Origin: Epiperipatus broadwayi
Lineage: Eukaryota; Onychophora; Udeonychophora; Euonychophora; Peripatidae
Direction of reading: 5' to 3'
Assembly (NCBI GenBank): GCA_028023455.1
Contig: JAQFVV010000323.1
Coordinates: forward strand, 1-64,000
Length of the DNA stretch: 64,000 bases
The position numbers and the translations under genes were made by a program. The notes beneath the pieces were generated by a model, which had not been told where the DNA came from, ran no database searches, and was given only the letters and a program-made list of their open reading frames with translations. Within the stretch, counting starts at the first letter, position 1. The number at the start of each line of letters is the position of its first letter. Below, piece by piece: positions 47,548 to 58,219 of this stretch.

Positions 47548-47591
47548 CTCCTCACTGATGAAGGCCACAATCCAGAAACTAGTTTGAGGAT
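47548..47591 (+). ncRNA. Hammerhead ribozyme-like motif, copy 3 (perfect stem I)
   Basis: CTCCTCA, CTGATGA, AGGC-CACAA-TCCA, GAAAC, TA, GTT, TGAGGAT. Six Watson-Crick pairs form stem I (47549-47554 with 4785-90 of the same hundred, that is 47585-47590). Stem III is A-U plus C-G, and cleavage would follow U47584. Stem II is weakened by T at 47571 in place of G. Confidence 0.7.
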
Positions 47592-47711
47592 ATTGGATGA
47601 GTAGTTACTAGATGAGGATTTTATGTACAGGCCTTCTGGCATCCATTGATTACTCTGTTTGGCACAGGATGGCACTACTATATGGAGAGTTTTGCCAGTT
47701 TTATAAATATT

Positions 47712-47795
47712 CTTTAAAATATGACAATATCCTGGATCTATACCTTTATTTAGATGGCTTAATTGGTTGACTTTGATAGTCATGTGTTAAAACAA
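47712..47795 (-). pseudogene. RTE-like RT, short middle fragment
   Basis: LSHLNKGIDPGYCHILKNIY matches the segment following FDSV in RTE elements (LRKQGIDPAYI.LLKDIY). It is bounded by the 13-bp duplication TTTTATAAATATT (47699-47711) on one side and by the ~1.75 kb insert on the other. Confidence 0.75.
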
Positions 47796-47989
47796 TAAAA
47801 TGTAATGTCATCGGCAGCGATTTTTTAAATACAGTGACTTTTTTTGATCCTGTTAATTTTTTTACTCCATATTTAATATTTCATTTTTAGGGTTTTTTTT
47901 ATTCCAACTTTAATTTTTAGGATTTTTTTTTTTTTGCTATACAGCAATTTTTTGGGGGGCTTTAACTTTTATTTTTTAAATCAATTTTT

Positions 47990-48720
47990 ATTACATTTAA
48001 AAAAAATAAAAACAAAGAAAAAATAACTTTCGTCTTTATCTTTTTTCTCAGTGAAGATAAAGTATTTATTAACCCACTACTCCCCTTTTTTAAAAAAATT
48101 AAAATAAGTTCAAAAATTTTGACTTTTTCAACTTTCATTTTCTTTTTTTTTTGGTTTAAAAATACGGCCACTTTTTTTGTCTATAAGGTGATATTTTTTG
48201 GGGCTTTATGTGTGTATACCACTAATATACTAAAACTTTTAATTTTTAAAACCAATTTTTATGACCTTATTTTAAAAACAAAAACAAACCAAAAATAACT
48301 TTCATTCCTATCTTTTGTCTCAGTGAAGACAAACTATTTCTTAACACCACCCCCCCCCCCCCAAAAAAAAAAAAAATTAAAATAACATCAAAACTTAGGA
48401 TTTTTTCAACTTTCAGTTTCCTTTCTTCTTTTTGGTTTAAAAATATGACCCCTTTTTTTGGCCTATAAGACACGATATTGTTTTTGGCTTTATTTGTATA
48501 CCACTGTTAAAATTTTTAAAACCAATTTTTATGACCTATTTTTAAAAAGAAAAACAAACCAAAAATAACTTTCATTTCTATCTTTTGTGTCAGTGAAGAC
48601 AAAGTATTTCTTAACACACTCCCCACAAAAACATTAAAATAATATCAAAACTTTTGACTTTTTCAACTTTTTTTGTCTTTTTTTTTTAAAGCTAGAGACT
48701 ATATGGGATTTTTTGGCCTT
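47990..48720. repeat. ~270-bp degenerate tandem repeat, about three units
   Basis: AAATAACTTTC starts at 48021, 48293 and 48563 (spacings 272 and 270). It is followed each time by ATCTTTTGTCTCAGTGAAGA-like sequence and a CCCC/AAAA-rich stretch, including a C14 run near 48349-48362. Confidence 0.8.
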
Positions 48721-49378
48721 TATTTCTATTATGTGATGTCTATTTTGCCATTTTTTTAAAAAAAATTCTCTACTATTTACATTTTTGGATTCTTTTCCAC
48801 AGTCCACCAAAAAATTATAATAACAAAACTTCAGTCTTTTACACTTTTCATTTTCTTTTTTTCAGATTAAAAGCATGGCTACTTTTTTTGGTTGTACAGG
48901 GATTTCTATTATGTGATTTCTATTTTGCTCTTACGATTACAGAAAATTTTTTGATATTTATTTTTTCCTACCGCCTCTTTAATATTTTATTTTTAACAAT
49001 CGAATACATTTGGTTGCAGGAACCAGACTGACATCAGTAAGTGTCACAACGTTTGTGCCATTTTATTTGTCTCATATCATTTATCGTGAAAGTGAGAGTT
49101 TCGCATGAGCTCGGCCAAAGCATGTTGATCCCTACTCTTTTCCCAATGTTTTTCAATTCCAAGTTGTGTAGGCAACTGGGGATGATGTAACAATTTTTAG
49201 TGACTCAGACTGCGATTTAAATAGAAATGGAATTACTCTGCTATGGAGATATCAAAACTTGTGGCCACTTGAAATCCAAACCCCATTACACAATATGATA
49301 ACCAATACTCAATTGTGCAAATTCACATAAAGTATCACAAAACACACTAGTGTGCAATGCCAGATAGCAACATAAATT

Positions 49379-49452
49379 GGGTAATACAACAAAAGTGTTG
49401 TATTATTTGTAATTATGGCCTAAAATGGGTAATACAACTAAAGTGTTGTATT
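49379..49452. repeat. Two short hairpins, TAATACAAC...GTTGTATTA
   Basis: GGGTAATACAAC-AAAA-GTGTTGTATT and GGGTAATACAAC-TAAA-GTGTTGTATT occur 48 bp apart. Each can form an ~8-bp stem. Confidence 0.7.
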
Positions 49453-49545
49453 TTCTCACAATCATCCTACAGAAATGATATTTTTATGTGCTTTTACATA
49501 TAAATAATGCCATCAAGTAGCTGTGACTGGATATTAAAAGACAAC

Positions 49546-50065
49546 CCTTTAATCACTGAAGAAATGTTTATAGAATCAAATTCCTTTTCATAATCTACAA
49601 ATCAAAGCATAATGGCAACTCATATTCATTTTTCATTTTTAAAACTTCAATACCTGGATATAATCTATAGTACTAAAACCACTTTTAAATCCAGCTTGTT
49701 CCCTTAGTTGGTGGAAATCCAATGTTCTCTCTAGACTAATTGTAATTATCTTGGTAAAAATTTTGTATAAAACTGATAAAAGCCTAATAGGCCTGTAAGT
49801 TCTAATATCTTCTGAATCACCTTTTTAAAATATTAATATTAATACTGCATTCTTCCAATTATTTGATACATCTTTATCATTTAGACATTTGATATATAAC
49901 TTTGCTAAAAAATTCTATTTCTTCACCTGATTCTTTTAATACATCAATTGTAATTCCATCCTTACTTGGAGCCTTTCCTTTCTTCATAAATTTAATTGCA
50001 TGTCTCACTTTTTCATTTAAAATTCGAGGCAATTACAAGATATAATCATTATTTATTATTATTTT
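49546..50065 (-). pseudogene. RTE-like RT, N-terminal fragment
   Basis: In alternating frames the minus strand gives MKKGKAPSKDGITIDVLKES, LIFKKGDSEDIRTYRP, LLSVLYKIFTKIIT, LREQAGFKSGFSTIDYI and FVDYEKEFDSI. These correspond to the RT fingers and palm, the last including the first catalytic Asp (usually AFVDYEKAFDS). The succession is characteristic of RTE-type elements. Frames shift several times, so it is not functional. The next expected segment is found at 47712-47795. Confidence 0.82.
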
Positions 50066-50324
50066 TAATCATTTATCAATGTGATGGTGTTTTCCCTGGC
50101 TCATGTTTCTGAATTCAATTGATATTTTATAGATTCAACTTTAGATTTTGTACAGATCAAAATTTTTAAAAATTTGCCTTGGTTTGGAAAAGCTATTCAG
50201 TTATATTGATCCCAGATGTTTCTTTGTATGTCTATTGCTGATATGTTATGAATAGATTCCAGCCTATATCATTGGTTTTCATTTTGACGTTTTTATCGTT
50301 TTAAAGTTGTCTTAACAGCTGATG

Positions 50325-50786
50325 CAGGGGTCCCCAACCCTATGCCCATGGGCACCATAGTGCCCGCAGACTATTTTCCGTGTGCCTGCTACTATCTGAA
50401 CACGATAAAAAATTATTTATCTGATACAAATAAATTTAATTTTTAAAATTTCTTATAAATTATTGTATTATATTGTAATCAAATTGTAGGGCATACTATA
50501 CTTTTACAGCGTAAAAATATAAACATTAATTAAATGTTGTAATCAAATTGTAGGGCATACTATACTTTTACAGCGTAAAAATATAAACATTAATTAAATG
50601 TTAAAATTTTATTTTTGAAATAAATATTTTTTTGTACATTATGTGTATTATTAACAATATCCAACTATAAATTTACATTGAAAAAATAAATAGTGCTTGC
50701 CACCTTGTTGAAAAAATAAATGGTGCCCACTACCTGGCCAGTATTATAGAATGTGCTCTTAAGTGCAAAAAGGTTGGGGACCCCTG
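50325..50786. mobile_element. hAT-like non-autonomous DNA element, 462 bp
   Basis: Terminal inverted repeats CAGGGGTCCCCAACC and GGTTGGGGACCCCTG, flanked by the 8-bp direct repeat AGCTGATG (50317-50324 and 50787-50794). The terminal sequence and 8-bp duplication are typical of hAT elements. No transposase. Inside, a 64-bp unit is duplicated in tandem (50475-50602). Confidence 0.92.
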
Positions 50787-50834
50787 AGCTGATGTATAAC
50801 CATTTTTATGGGAGTTTGTTGTATGTAGGATTTA

Positions 50835-51120
50835 AACCACTAAACATCACATGATCACCCTCTCTTATGTTAGCACATAACTGTTATTAAACAGGCAAAA
50901 CTCTCCATACAGTAATGCCACCCTGTTCCAACCAGAGCATTCAATGGATGCCAGAAGGTTTGTGCATAAAATCCCCATCTAGTGCCTTCTCAGCCAAGAT
51001 CCCCTGACTAGTTTTTGGCTTGTGGCATTCATCACCTAAAATCTAGGTGCAGTGTTCTCAGATCCAAGGCTTTTCAATGATGAAGGCCACAAACCAGAAA
51101 CTAGTCTGGGGATATTGTTT
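50835..51120. mobile_element. Short hammerhead (retrozyme-like) insert, 286 bp, inverted
   Basis: Flanked by the 13-bp direct repeats TATGTAGGATTTA (50822-50834 and 51121-51133). It starts AACCACTAAACATC exactly like the 46300 copy, runs ~200 bp on the minus strand, then switches near 51038 to ~80 bp on the plus strand. The two ribozyme-like motifs (about 50995-51038 minus, 51070-51112 plus) are decayed: the plus copy has ATGATGA, lacking the essential C. Confidence 0.75.
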
Positions 51121-51133
51121 TATGTAGGATTTA

Positions 51134-52939
51134 CATTTATCTGAGTCATTAATTTCTTAATAAACTTTTGTTTGCTTTATTTCATATTGAAAGTATAATT
51201 CATTTTTTGTATTTGCTATAAAATAGAATCTACAACTTAAGTAATTTACTTGGTGAATGTTTTATAAACCATAAATTTATCATGGACATCTTTTCACAAA
51301 ATCACTTAAGAATTCCAGTTTTTGTTTCTATTCTAATTCCATTGTCAATTTAATTGAAAGAAATATGATATTGATTTGTTTCCACAATTTCTATGTGTAC
51401 GTTCTTTGATATAAATAATGCTGATAATGATATTTGTTGTGATTCCATAATCAATTCTTGATTTCATTGAAGAATTCTGGGTTATATTAAAATACGTTAC
51501 TGTTTATGTACAAAACTAAGAGTTTTATTATTCTGTCAATTAGAAGATTTTTTGAAGATTTGCCGTTTGTAACATAATATCGTCATTTAATCAGATTTTA
51601 TAATACATAATGCTTTACGATATGATTCTTTTGTAAATAAAATTCCTATATCGAAATTTACTATACATCCAATTTTTTAATTTTCTTGTTATTTTTGATT
51701 TATGTATTTTAATGAGTACTCATTAGCTGGAACAAAAAGTTTGCTGGTGCTAAAAAAATCTATGATCCATTTGTGAGGCCTTAAAGAAACCAAGTAGCAT
51801 GAAATCCTAATGTCCACTTAATATATTTGTGTAGTTGCAGTTCACCAACATACATCAACCAATGTACTGATTTTATTGATTTTTTACCTCTGAATTTCTG
51901 ATTATGAAACACCATAGTCTGTCTTTCAGTTCCTTATAGCTCTTAACTGAAATATCAGGCGTTTAGTCTGTGAATGAACTTTTTTCTTTTTAAAAGAGAC
52001 AGGTGAAATAGGAATGTGAGTTAAGATGATGTGTAAAGGGAAGCTAGAAATTGGCGAAGCAATTGCAGAAAATCAATAATGATTGAAAATGAGATGTACT
52101 CATTATACAATACTATAACGTTCACATTGAGCATCAATAAAATAAAGTCAGATAATAACATGTACTCTTAGTTTAATGCAATTAAGTTCTAAGTTAAAAA
52201 AATAACAACTATAAATAACAGGCGTATTTTTTAAAATTAGCCAGAGCAAAAGTTCCTTAATTATATTCCATTAAAGGAATTAAATGAGTATATTGTAAAA
52301 CAATCATATCCTAGCATGATGGAATTTCAAAACAACAATGTCAGAGCAAGTAATAATTTATAAATACCTCTTGTCCAAAAAAGAAAAACATACTTGACAA
52401 GATATTTACCATGCTACCCTTACTGACATCAGTATCCTGGTGTGGATTGTTGCAGTGGAAGATGGATAAACATTGGAGTCCATGATCCATGGATGATAGC
52501 TCAGCCCCTGATTCCCAGTACTTGAACTTCTTACTAACCTTCAAGAAATAAATCCTTTCATTATATGACTAACTTCAATTTAAACATGGAATGATTAAAA
52601 TCATTTCTTAAATAAATATAATTATTGACTTTTCCACAAGTTGTTGAAAGAAATTAGCAAACAGTTCCTGCTTCATGTGAGAGTGGTATAACAAAAGATG
52701 TGATATGATAACATGGGCAAGAAAAATTTCAGGCATTTGATATCTGCACATCATTAGATGAATGAAGATTGTTTGCAATTACAAAGGTGAAGCCAGAAGA
52801 TGGTTTGAATTTCAACATTAATGGATGGTTGCTATGGGTTGAAATTGGGATAAAGGATGTGCAGACAACCAAAAACTTAAAATATAAACCAAAAAAGTTG
52901 GGCAAAAACGATAAAAAGTATTCAGCTTATCTTTATATA
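51134..52939. other. AT-rich intergenic sequence
   Basis: No gene or repeat family recognised. The last ~200 bp (from about 52750) may be more of the RTE fragment that becomes readable at 52940. Confidence 0.35.
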
Positions 52940-53115
52940 TTCGAGAAGAGATGATAATAGATTGACAGTTGAAATCTTAAATTGAATTCCACGAGATGTG
53001 AGATGGATGGATGAAATAAGAAAGTGTGAAGGGGAGATGTGGAGAAGAGAGGCTAGAAATCGGAATAGATGGATTGAACTCGGAGAGACATTTATCTTGC
53101 AGCGCATGGATAATA
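52940..53115 (+). pseudogene. RTE-like LINE 3' terminal coding fragment
   Basis: The plus strand gives IPRDVRWMDEIRKCEGEMWR and then NRNRWIELGETFILQRMDN before a stop. This is the conserved C-terminus of RTE-type ORFs and is clearly related to RWMHEVRMCAGIMG and ELGETF at the end of the 45.4 kb element, though less decayed. The upstream RT is absent or unreadable, so it is a 5'-truncated copy. Confidence 0.75.
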
Positions 53116-55266
53116 GTTGAAAATGATGATATATGCGTTTTCCACGAACAAATATTAATAAAAACAATAAATGCAGGTTTACAAATGGAAAATTCTCTGT
53201 TGGTGTGAATTATTCTCTTAACATAAAGTTTTTTTTTAAAAATTTAAATTAAAACAAAATTAAGATTGCAAAATGTATCTAATCCGATTAATGATAGTTT
53301 AAAATATGATAAAAATTACAATTATTACGATCATTTTTTGATATATATGTTTTTAATAGATATATAAATTTTGTAACCGCTTTCCATCGCACGTTCAGAA
53401 CACTATTATTATTTTACTAAGTTTTGTTTAATAATTTTGAATATAATGAAATTCAAAAATGTTTAAGAATATATTATTTATATATTTTGATTTATTATTG
53501 TTTAGGGGTAAGTATTGCTTTTGCGTAAATAAAACGTCTGTAGAAGTTAATAATATAAACTTTCATTTCCCTGTATTATAATTTAATTTACAAATGTAAA
53601 CATTCTGCATTCATTAATTTGATACAATCTGTATCAAATAAATATATTAATATTTAATGCTCTGTCACTTGTAATGCATGCACTTTTTAAGAATTTCGAT
53701 CAATAAACTGTAATACTTTAGTAATAGACCTGCTGTGATGAAACTCAATCTCATCTCTAACCCTAAATTGAAACCTAATCCTAAGTCGAACTCTAACCCA
53801 GAACTGCTGTGATGTTTCACAGCAGATCTAATAACTGAGATTTAAATCGGAATGGGATTGAACCTTTTTTAAACCAACCGAAAATTCCCCCAAGTAGGTT
53901 AAGATTTTTTTTAAAGTTTTTATTTTTTAGCCATCTTGCATTTGCATAAATCATTGTCAAATTGTGAAAACAATATCTTTCCTTCACTAGTCTTCTGCAA
54001 AGAGATGCTGAATTTTCTATGCAGCTTACTTAAAATTAATTTCCTGACAGACACAACAACATTCATAGATACACACACACACACACATATGTATTCCAAG
54101 TTCAATGCGATATTTTTTGTACGTTTGTGATCTCAGTCGCGATTAGGAAAGAAAACCCAAATTAGATAGAAACTGAAATAAAATTATATAGTCATATTAC
54201 ATATATTAGTCTGCTCACTATAATTCAAAAGACAAATTAATAGAAAATGCAGTCAACAATAGTCCCTAGATGTGGCTTTCATTTATTAAATCTAGCTTTT
54301 AATTGACTGCTTACTTAGTTATAATGCTTTGAGCTCTAACTCAAAATCACATTTCAAAAATCTTATTAAATTTCCAATATTTACATTTAATCTCTGTAAA
54401 AACTTTCTATTATAAATATACACATTTACACTTTCATTAAGATTTTGATTATATTTCAAATAATTTTACGTCTTAATAACAAACACACAAACTTATTATA
54501 TACCTGTGTTTATATATGTAATATATAGGGTATATGAGAACTGACTTTCACCCGACCCACCACTCTCCACACTATCTATAGCTCTGATACACTTGAACAC
54601 ATATATGTTGAAAAGATAAATAATCACCAATATGCGTATTTCATGCTAAACCAGCAATTATCAGTTGGTCCAGATTACCGCCTCTATACATATATGCTAT
54701 AAGTGCTCAGATATATATTAAGATAGCCAATTCTCATACTTTAATGGACAGGCTTTAGATCAAATTATCACATAAAAATACAAACACACGCTACACTTAT
54801 ATAAAAATATCTACATCGCCTCAGCAGCATAATTAAAAGGTTGACCTTTTATTTATACTGATTTGTTCATGCTTTATTTCACAGAAAATGCTGCTGGAAT
54901 AATTTAGAATTAAAACTTAAACTTTTTTGTGTGAGAATCTTGTAATTAATATACTTTCTTCCAAATTTATGTGAGATAGCGGATTTGAGAGCTCTTTTCC
55001 ATGGAACAAGTATTTATGTATATTTGCCTCTGAGAAGAGAATTTGGAAGTTTATATTCCTGATATGATAAAATCAGGTTTTAATGCAATTGTTATGCATA
55101 GATATGTTGCGAGTTTTATAAGAAATATTATTCTTGGGAATAAAAAAGTTAGAAATGATAAAAATTAGATGTTACTACTATATGTACCGATTGTTGAAAA
55201 TAAAATTGGACTCATCTATGCAGATAAATTCAATGTTGGATTTAGGTCACCTATTATTTAAATAGG
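53116..55266. other. AT-rich intergenic sequence with telomere-like and CA motifs
   Basis: It contains degenerate CTAACCCTAA-like repeats at 53757-53799 between two CTGCTGTGATG copies (53730 and 53804), a (CA)8 at 54069-54086, and no recognised coding region. Confidence 0.4.
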
Positions 55267-55602
55267 TTGATAAATAATAGCAAGGATATAATAGATGAAT
55301 CGGACTCGTCTTATGTTGTAAATGCAATGGGGTATAGTCAATCAAATTGCTCTTGTATATTCAATGATGAAGCAAGAGCAAATATGAATACAATAATGAC
55401 ACTCCATTTATTAATGCATAAAAAAGTAAAAACTGATGTAACAAAAGCATCTGTGTTTTATAATCATGAAAAAAAATATGGGCATGGTTTTGATCCTAGT
55501 ATTGTCAAGATAATTTATGAGGAAAATGACAGATTAAAGAGGCTTGGTTTATTAAGCAAACACGTAATGAGTCAGAGAACCAATAACATTCAAATAAATT
55601 AG
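55267..55602 (+). CDS. Hypothetical 111-codon frame
   Basis: An open frame beginning MINNSKDIIDESDSSYV and ending before TAG at 55600-55602. It has a more even composition (Asp, Ser, Cys, His, Met) than random frames here, including EENDRLKRLGLLSKHV, a short amphipathic stretch. I recognise no domain, signal peptide or membrane segment. It could be a fragment of a transposon protein or a chance frame. Neighbouring sequence gives no context. Confidence 0.2.
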   Translation: MINNSKDIIDESDSSYVVNAMGYSQSNCSCIFNDEARANMNTIMTLHLLMHKKVKTDVTKASVFYNHEKKYGHGFDPSIVKIIYEENDRLKRLGLLSKHVMSQRTNNIQIN

Positions 55603-55907
55603 GAACATGTTTTTATATTTTTATCTGTAAAATACTGTTTTTTTTATTTGATAACCATGATTATAAGCTAACAACCTGAAAGTCTACTTGCTTTATTTAT
55701 CAGATGTAATTTTTATTCTCGGTTGTAGAGTTTTATTATTACACATATAAGAAATTATTTGAGCTATAATCATTTCAGAGATAAAATCCTGATTGCTGTG
55801 AATAAGACTGATAGAGACATATCAATTAGATAATTTCTGTTTTAGCATACATTAACACAAAACATTTGGATAACCTTGTAAAGTTTAGCATTATTTATAA
55901 AGTAGAT

Positions 55908-55987
55908 TTTTTTTCTGTCTGTATCCGTATTTTTATATATATATGTCTTTTTTTTCTGTCTGTATCCGTATTTTTATATATATATGT
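55908..55987. repeat. 40-bp tandem duplication
   Basis: TCTGTCTGTATCCGTATTTT followed by a TATATATATGTC tail occurs twice in succession, at about 55908-55947 and 55948-55987. Confidence 0.9.
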
Positions 55988-58093
55988 CTGGAGGAATGAC
56001 AACGAGTTTTCAATCTGTTGATGTTTTCTATTATGACAGAAGCAGATGTATGTCAAAAATTGTTTTTTTTTTCAAACAATTCTGCTTAAATAAAATTAAC
56101 ATTACTTAAAGCTATTATAAATTTAATGATTTTACATAGTTATTTACATATTTAAATGTTATTTGAAAACCATGTTATTTAAAATTGATTTTATACAGTC
56201 ATGTTTGTATCAAAATGGGTATTGTCATGTGATAGAGAGACATTTGTAATGTAATGATTGGTGAGGTTTCAACAAGATTCATACTCTTGATAACATCAGT
56301 TATGAGAGAAACATATCCCCAACAAAAATTTATTGACTTTTTCCATAAACATTGCTACTTGAAATATAAAAAAAGGTTTACAAATGACATAATTTTGTCA
56401 AAATTATTTAAATTTATTACAAATATGTGGTTTTTGAATATTTATATATAGCAGTAGAAATTATTACAGCTTATTCAGGAGGGAATTATCTCCAAAGGTT
56501 GTACATAAACAATTTGGCAGTAGTATCTAATTGCTATATTAACAAAAGTGGATTCTATTCTTATCTGGAATCTTTGTTGTTATATATGGAGCTAACATAT
56601 AAAATGCCAATTGTGAGAAATTAAATTTATAGTAGATGTTATTAATACCTAATTTAGTCTGCATTAAATTTACAATCCTATAGCATAGTTACTAAGAGAC
56701 CATTTTTAATAATCTTAATAGGAATCAAATTTTCATTAACATGTAGAACCAGAAACCTTTATACCAGGAAATATTATGCAAACTTATTTGAAGAGACAAT
56801 ATATGAAATGGCATATCTATTAATGTAAAAATATTCACAGTTATAAGGTCTGGATGCCATGTAAATGTGAGTGAATTTTTCTTTTCCCAGCAGTTTAGTT
56901 ATTAAAGAAAAAATAAAACCATAATCAATGCCAGTGATGAGAAGAAAAAATAAATTCATGCACTTGGAATGGGAATTTAAGACTGATTAAATTAAATGTT
57001 ATTAGCATTTTGTATAAATAGAATTTTATTTTCACATTTGAAATTGCCTTTATAAGATAAATCAAGCTGCAGGAAAGGCTGGAAGCCATTTTATTAACAC
57101 AATAACTTGACATTACTGTTGCAAGACTGAACATTTTTTAAATATAGCACATGAAAATGTCTTCAAAGTGACAGACCTCAATGTATACATAATTAATGGA
57201 ATAAATCTCTTTGCTCTCAGACAATGAATAAATAATAGTGTTGACAAAGGGTCAAGAGTAGTTCCCTTCTAGTTTTGATTATTTATTTATTACCTGAGGA
57301 AAGAATGGGTTATTTCATAATTAAACTATTTTTTTTAATTTAAATTTGTTATGTAAATATAGAAGCAAGAAGCAGCAAATATTATAATCAAAGATAAATT
57401 AAACTAGACATCAATTTAAACACAGTTTCTTTTGTTACAACTTTATTGTAATTCTCACAAGAGATCTCTTAGCACTTCTACTTGTTTAAGAATCTATAAG
57501 AGTGATAAAGTTATGTCAAGTATATTTGGAGTTTCTTGTTATGTCAATTTAATGTTAATAACATGTAAAGTTACCATTTACATTTGAAATCCCAGGAGAG
57601 CACATTATAAAGTTGTACAAAAGAAAATTATTTTTACATCTAATATAAAGAAAGATTCATCTTTGTTTCAATACTTGCTACATTTGCTACCTTATATAAA
57701 ATTGTATACAAAACCAAACACAATAATAGACATTTACATTTTTACTGCAGCATAGCAGGGATTGTGATGGTGAAAGTGATTTAACAACATTCTGTTAAAT
57801 TGACATAACCAAATATATATCTCAGTATCCCTGCTGTACTAAATTGATTGCATAATCTATTATAGCGAAGTGCTGAAATGTTTCTCTACAACTTTTGATT
57901 TTTTTAGCCAAGAGCTAGAGATTACATATTAAGTTCATAAAGAACACTGCATTTATAATATTATATGTATATAATTTAAATGGAAGTAATAAATCTCCTG
58001 AATTGTATGCATAAATCACATTCATATATCAGTAAACAATAAAGAAAAAAATGGAGTACCTAGTCTTTAAGCTTTTAAAAATTATATATATAT
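55988..58093. other. AT-rich intergenic sequence
   Basis: No gene recognised. Frames of 60-70 codons are present on both strands, as expected for this base composition, and have no conserved motif. Confidence 0.35.
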
Positions 58094-58121
58094 TGTAATG
58101 GTATAAATAAATGCCATTACA
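58094..58121. repeat. 28-bp hairpin, TGTAATGG...CCATTACA
   Basis: TGTAATGG and CCATTACA, the same terminal octamers as the repeat-arm and gypsy LTR ends, face each other across 12 bases next to a TA tract. It looks like two element ends joined with the interior deleted. Confidence 0.6.
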
Positions 58122-58219
58122 TCACTTTCAAATAAAATTGGAAAAAATATAAAATTACCCTCAAGTAGAAATATATTTTAAAAAAAAGAGAATTTAATAA
58201 TTTATTTAATTTAATATAT

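Larger units (their letters stand above)
46300..47698. mobile_element. Hammerhead-ribozyme-bearing tandem element (retrozyme-like), inverted
   Basis: An insert in the RTE copy, flanked by the 13-bp direct repeats TTTTATAAATATT at 46287-46299 and 47699-47711. It consists of ~445-451-bp units: about 1.3 units on the minus strand (46300-46866), then about 1.8 on the plus strand. Unit spacing is seen at CCACTAAACATC (46303 and 46746) and at CTGATGA (47104 and 47555). Each complete unit has one hammerhead-like motif. The left end, AACCACTAAACATC, is shared with the copy at 50835 while the right ends differ, as expected for retroposition with a fixed 3' end and a variable 5' end. There is no coding capacity. 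Animal retrozymes, thought to use Penelope-type machinery, are the closest known class. Confidence 0.7.
47795..49545. mobile_element. Insert in the RTE copy with ~270-bp tandem repeats
   Basis: It separates two adjacent RT segments of the RTE copy. Its right end (49508-49540, GCCATCAAGTAGCTGTG) resembles the terminus of the 42155-43258 TIR element, and a block at 49010-49150 resembles 42780-42890, so it is probably a relative. The left terminus is not clear. Frames within it are short and low-complexity (Lys/Phe-rich). Confidence 0.5.
45370..50065 (-). mobile_element. RTE-like non-LTR retrotransposon, interrupted twice
   Basis: Minus-strand pieces of one RT lie in order from 50065 down to 45370, separated by two later insertions (about 47795-49545 and 46300-47698). 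They fit together at the insertion edges, for example ...LKNIYK at 47712 and NIYK...CTAIIRLHDDTRK at 46299. The motif set is that of RTE-clade LINEs. The endonuclease part is not seen. Confidence 0.8.

Noticed and set aside
47283-47783. Minus-strand frames of 74 and 89 codons
   Set aside because: They run through the hammerhead element; only the short RTE piece at 47712-47795 has support.
53026-53208. 60-codon plus-strand frame starting MKGRCGEERLE
   Set aside because: It is an off-frame reading of the RTE C-terminal fragment, whose homologous frame is different.
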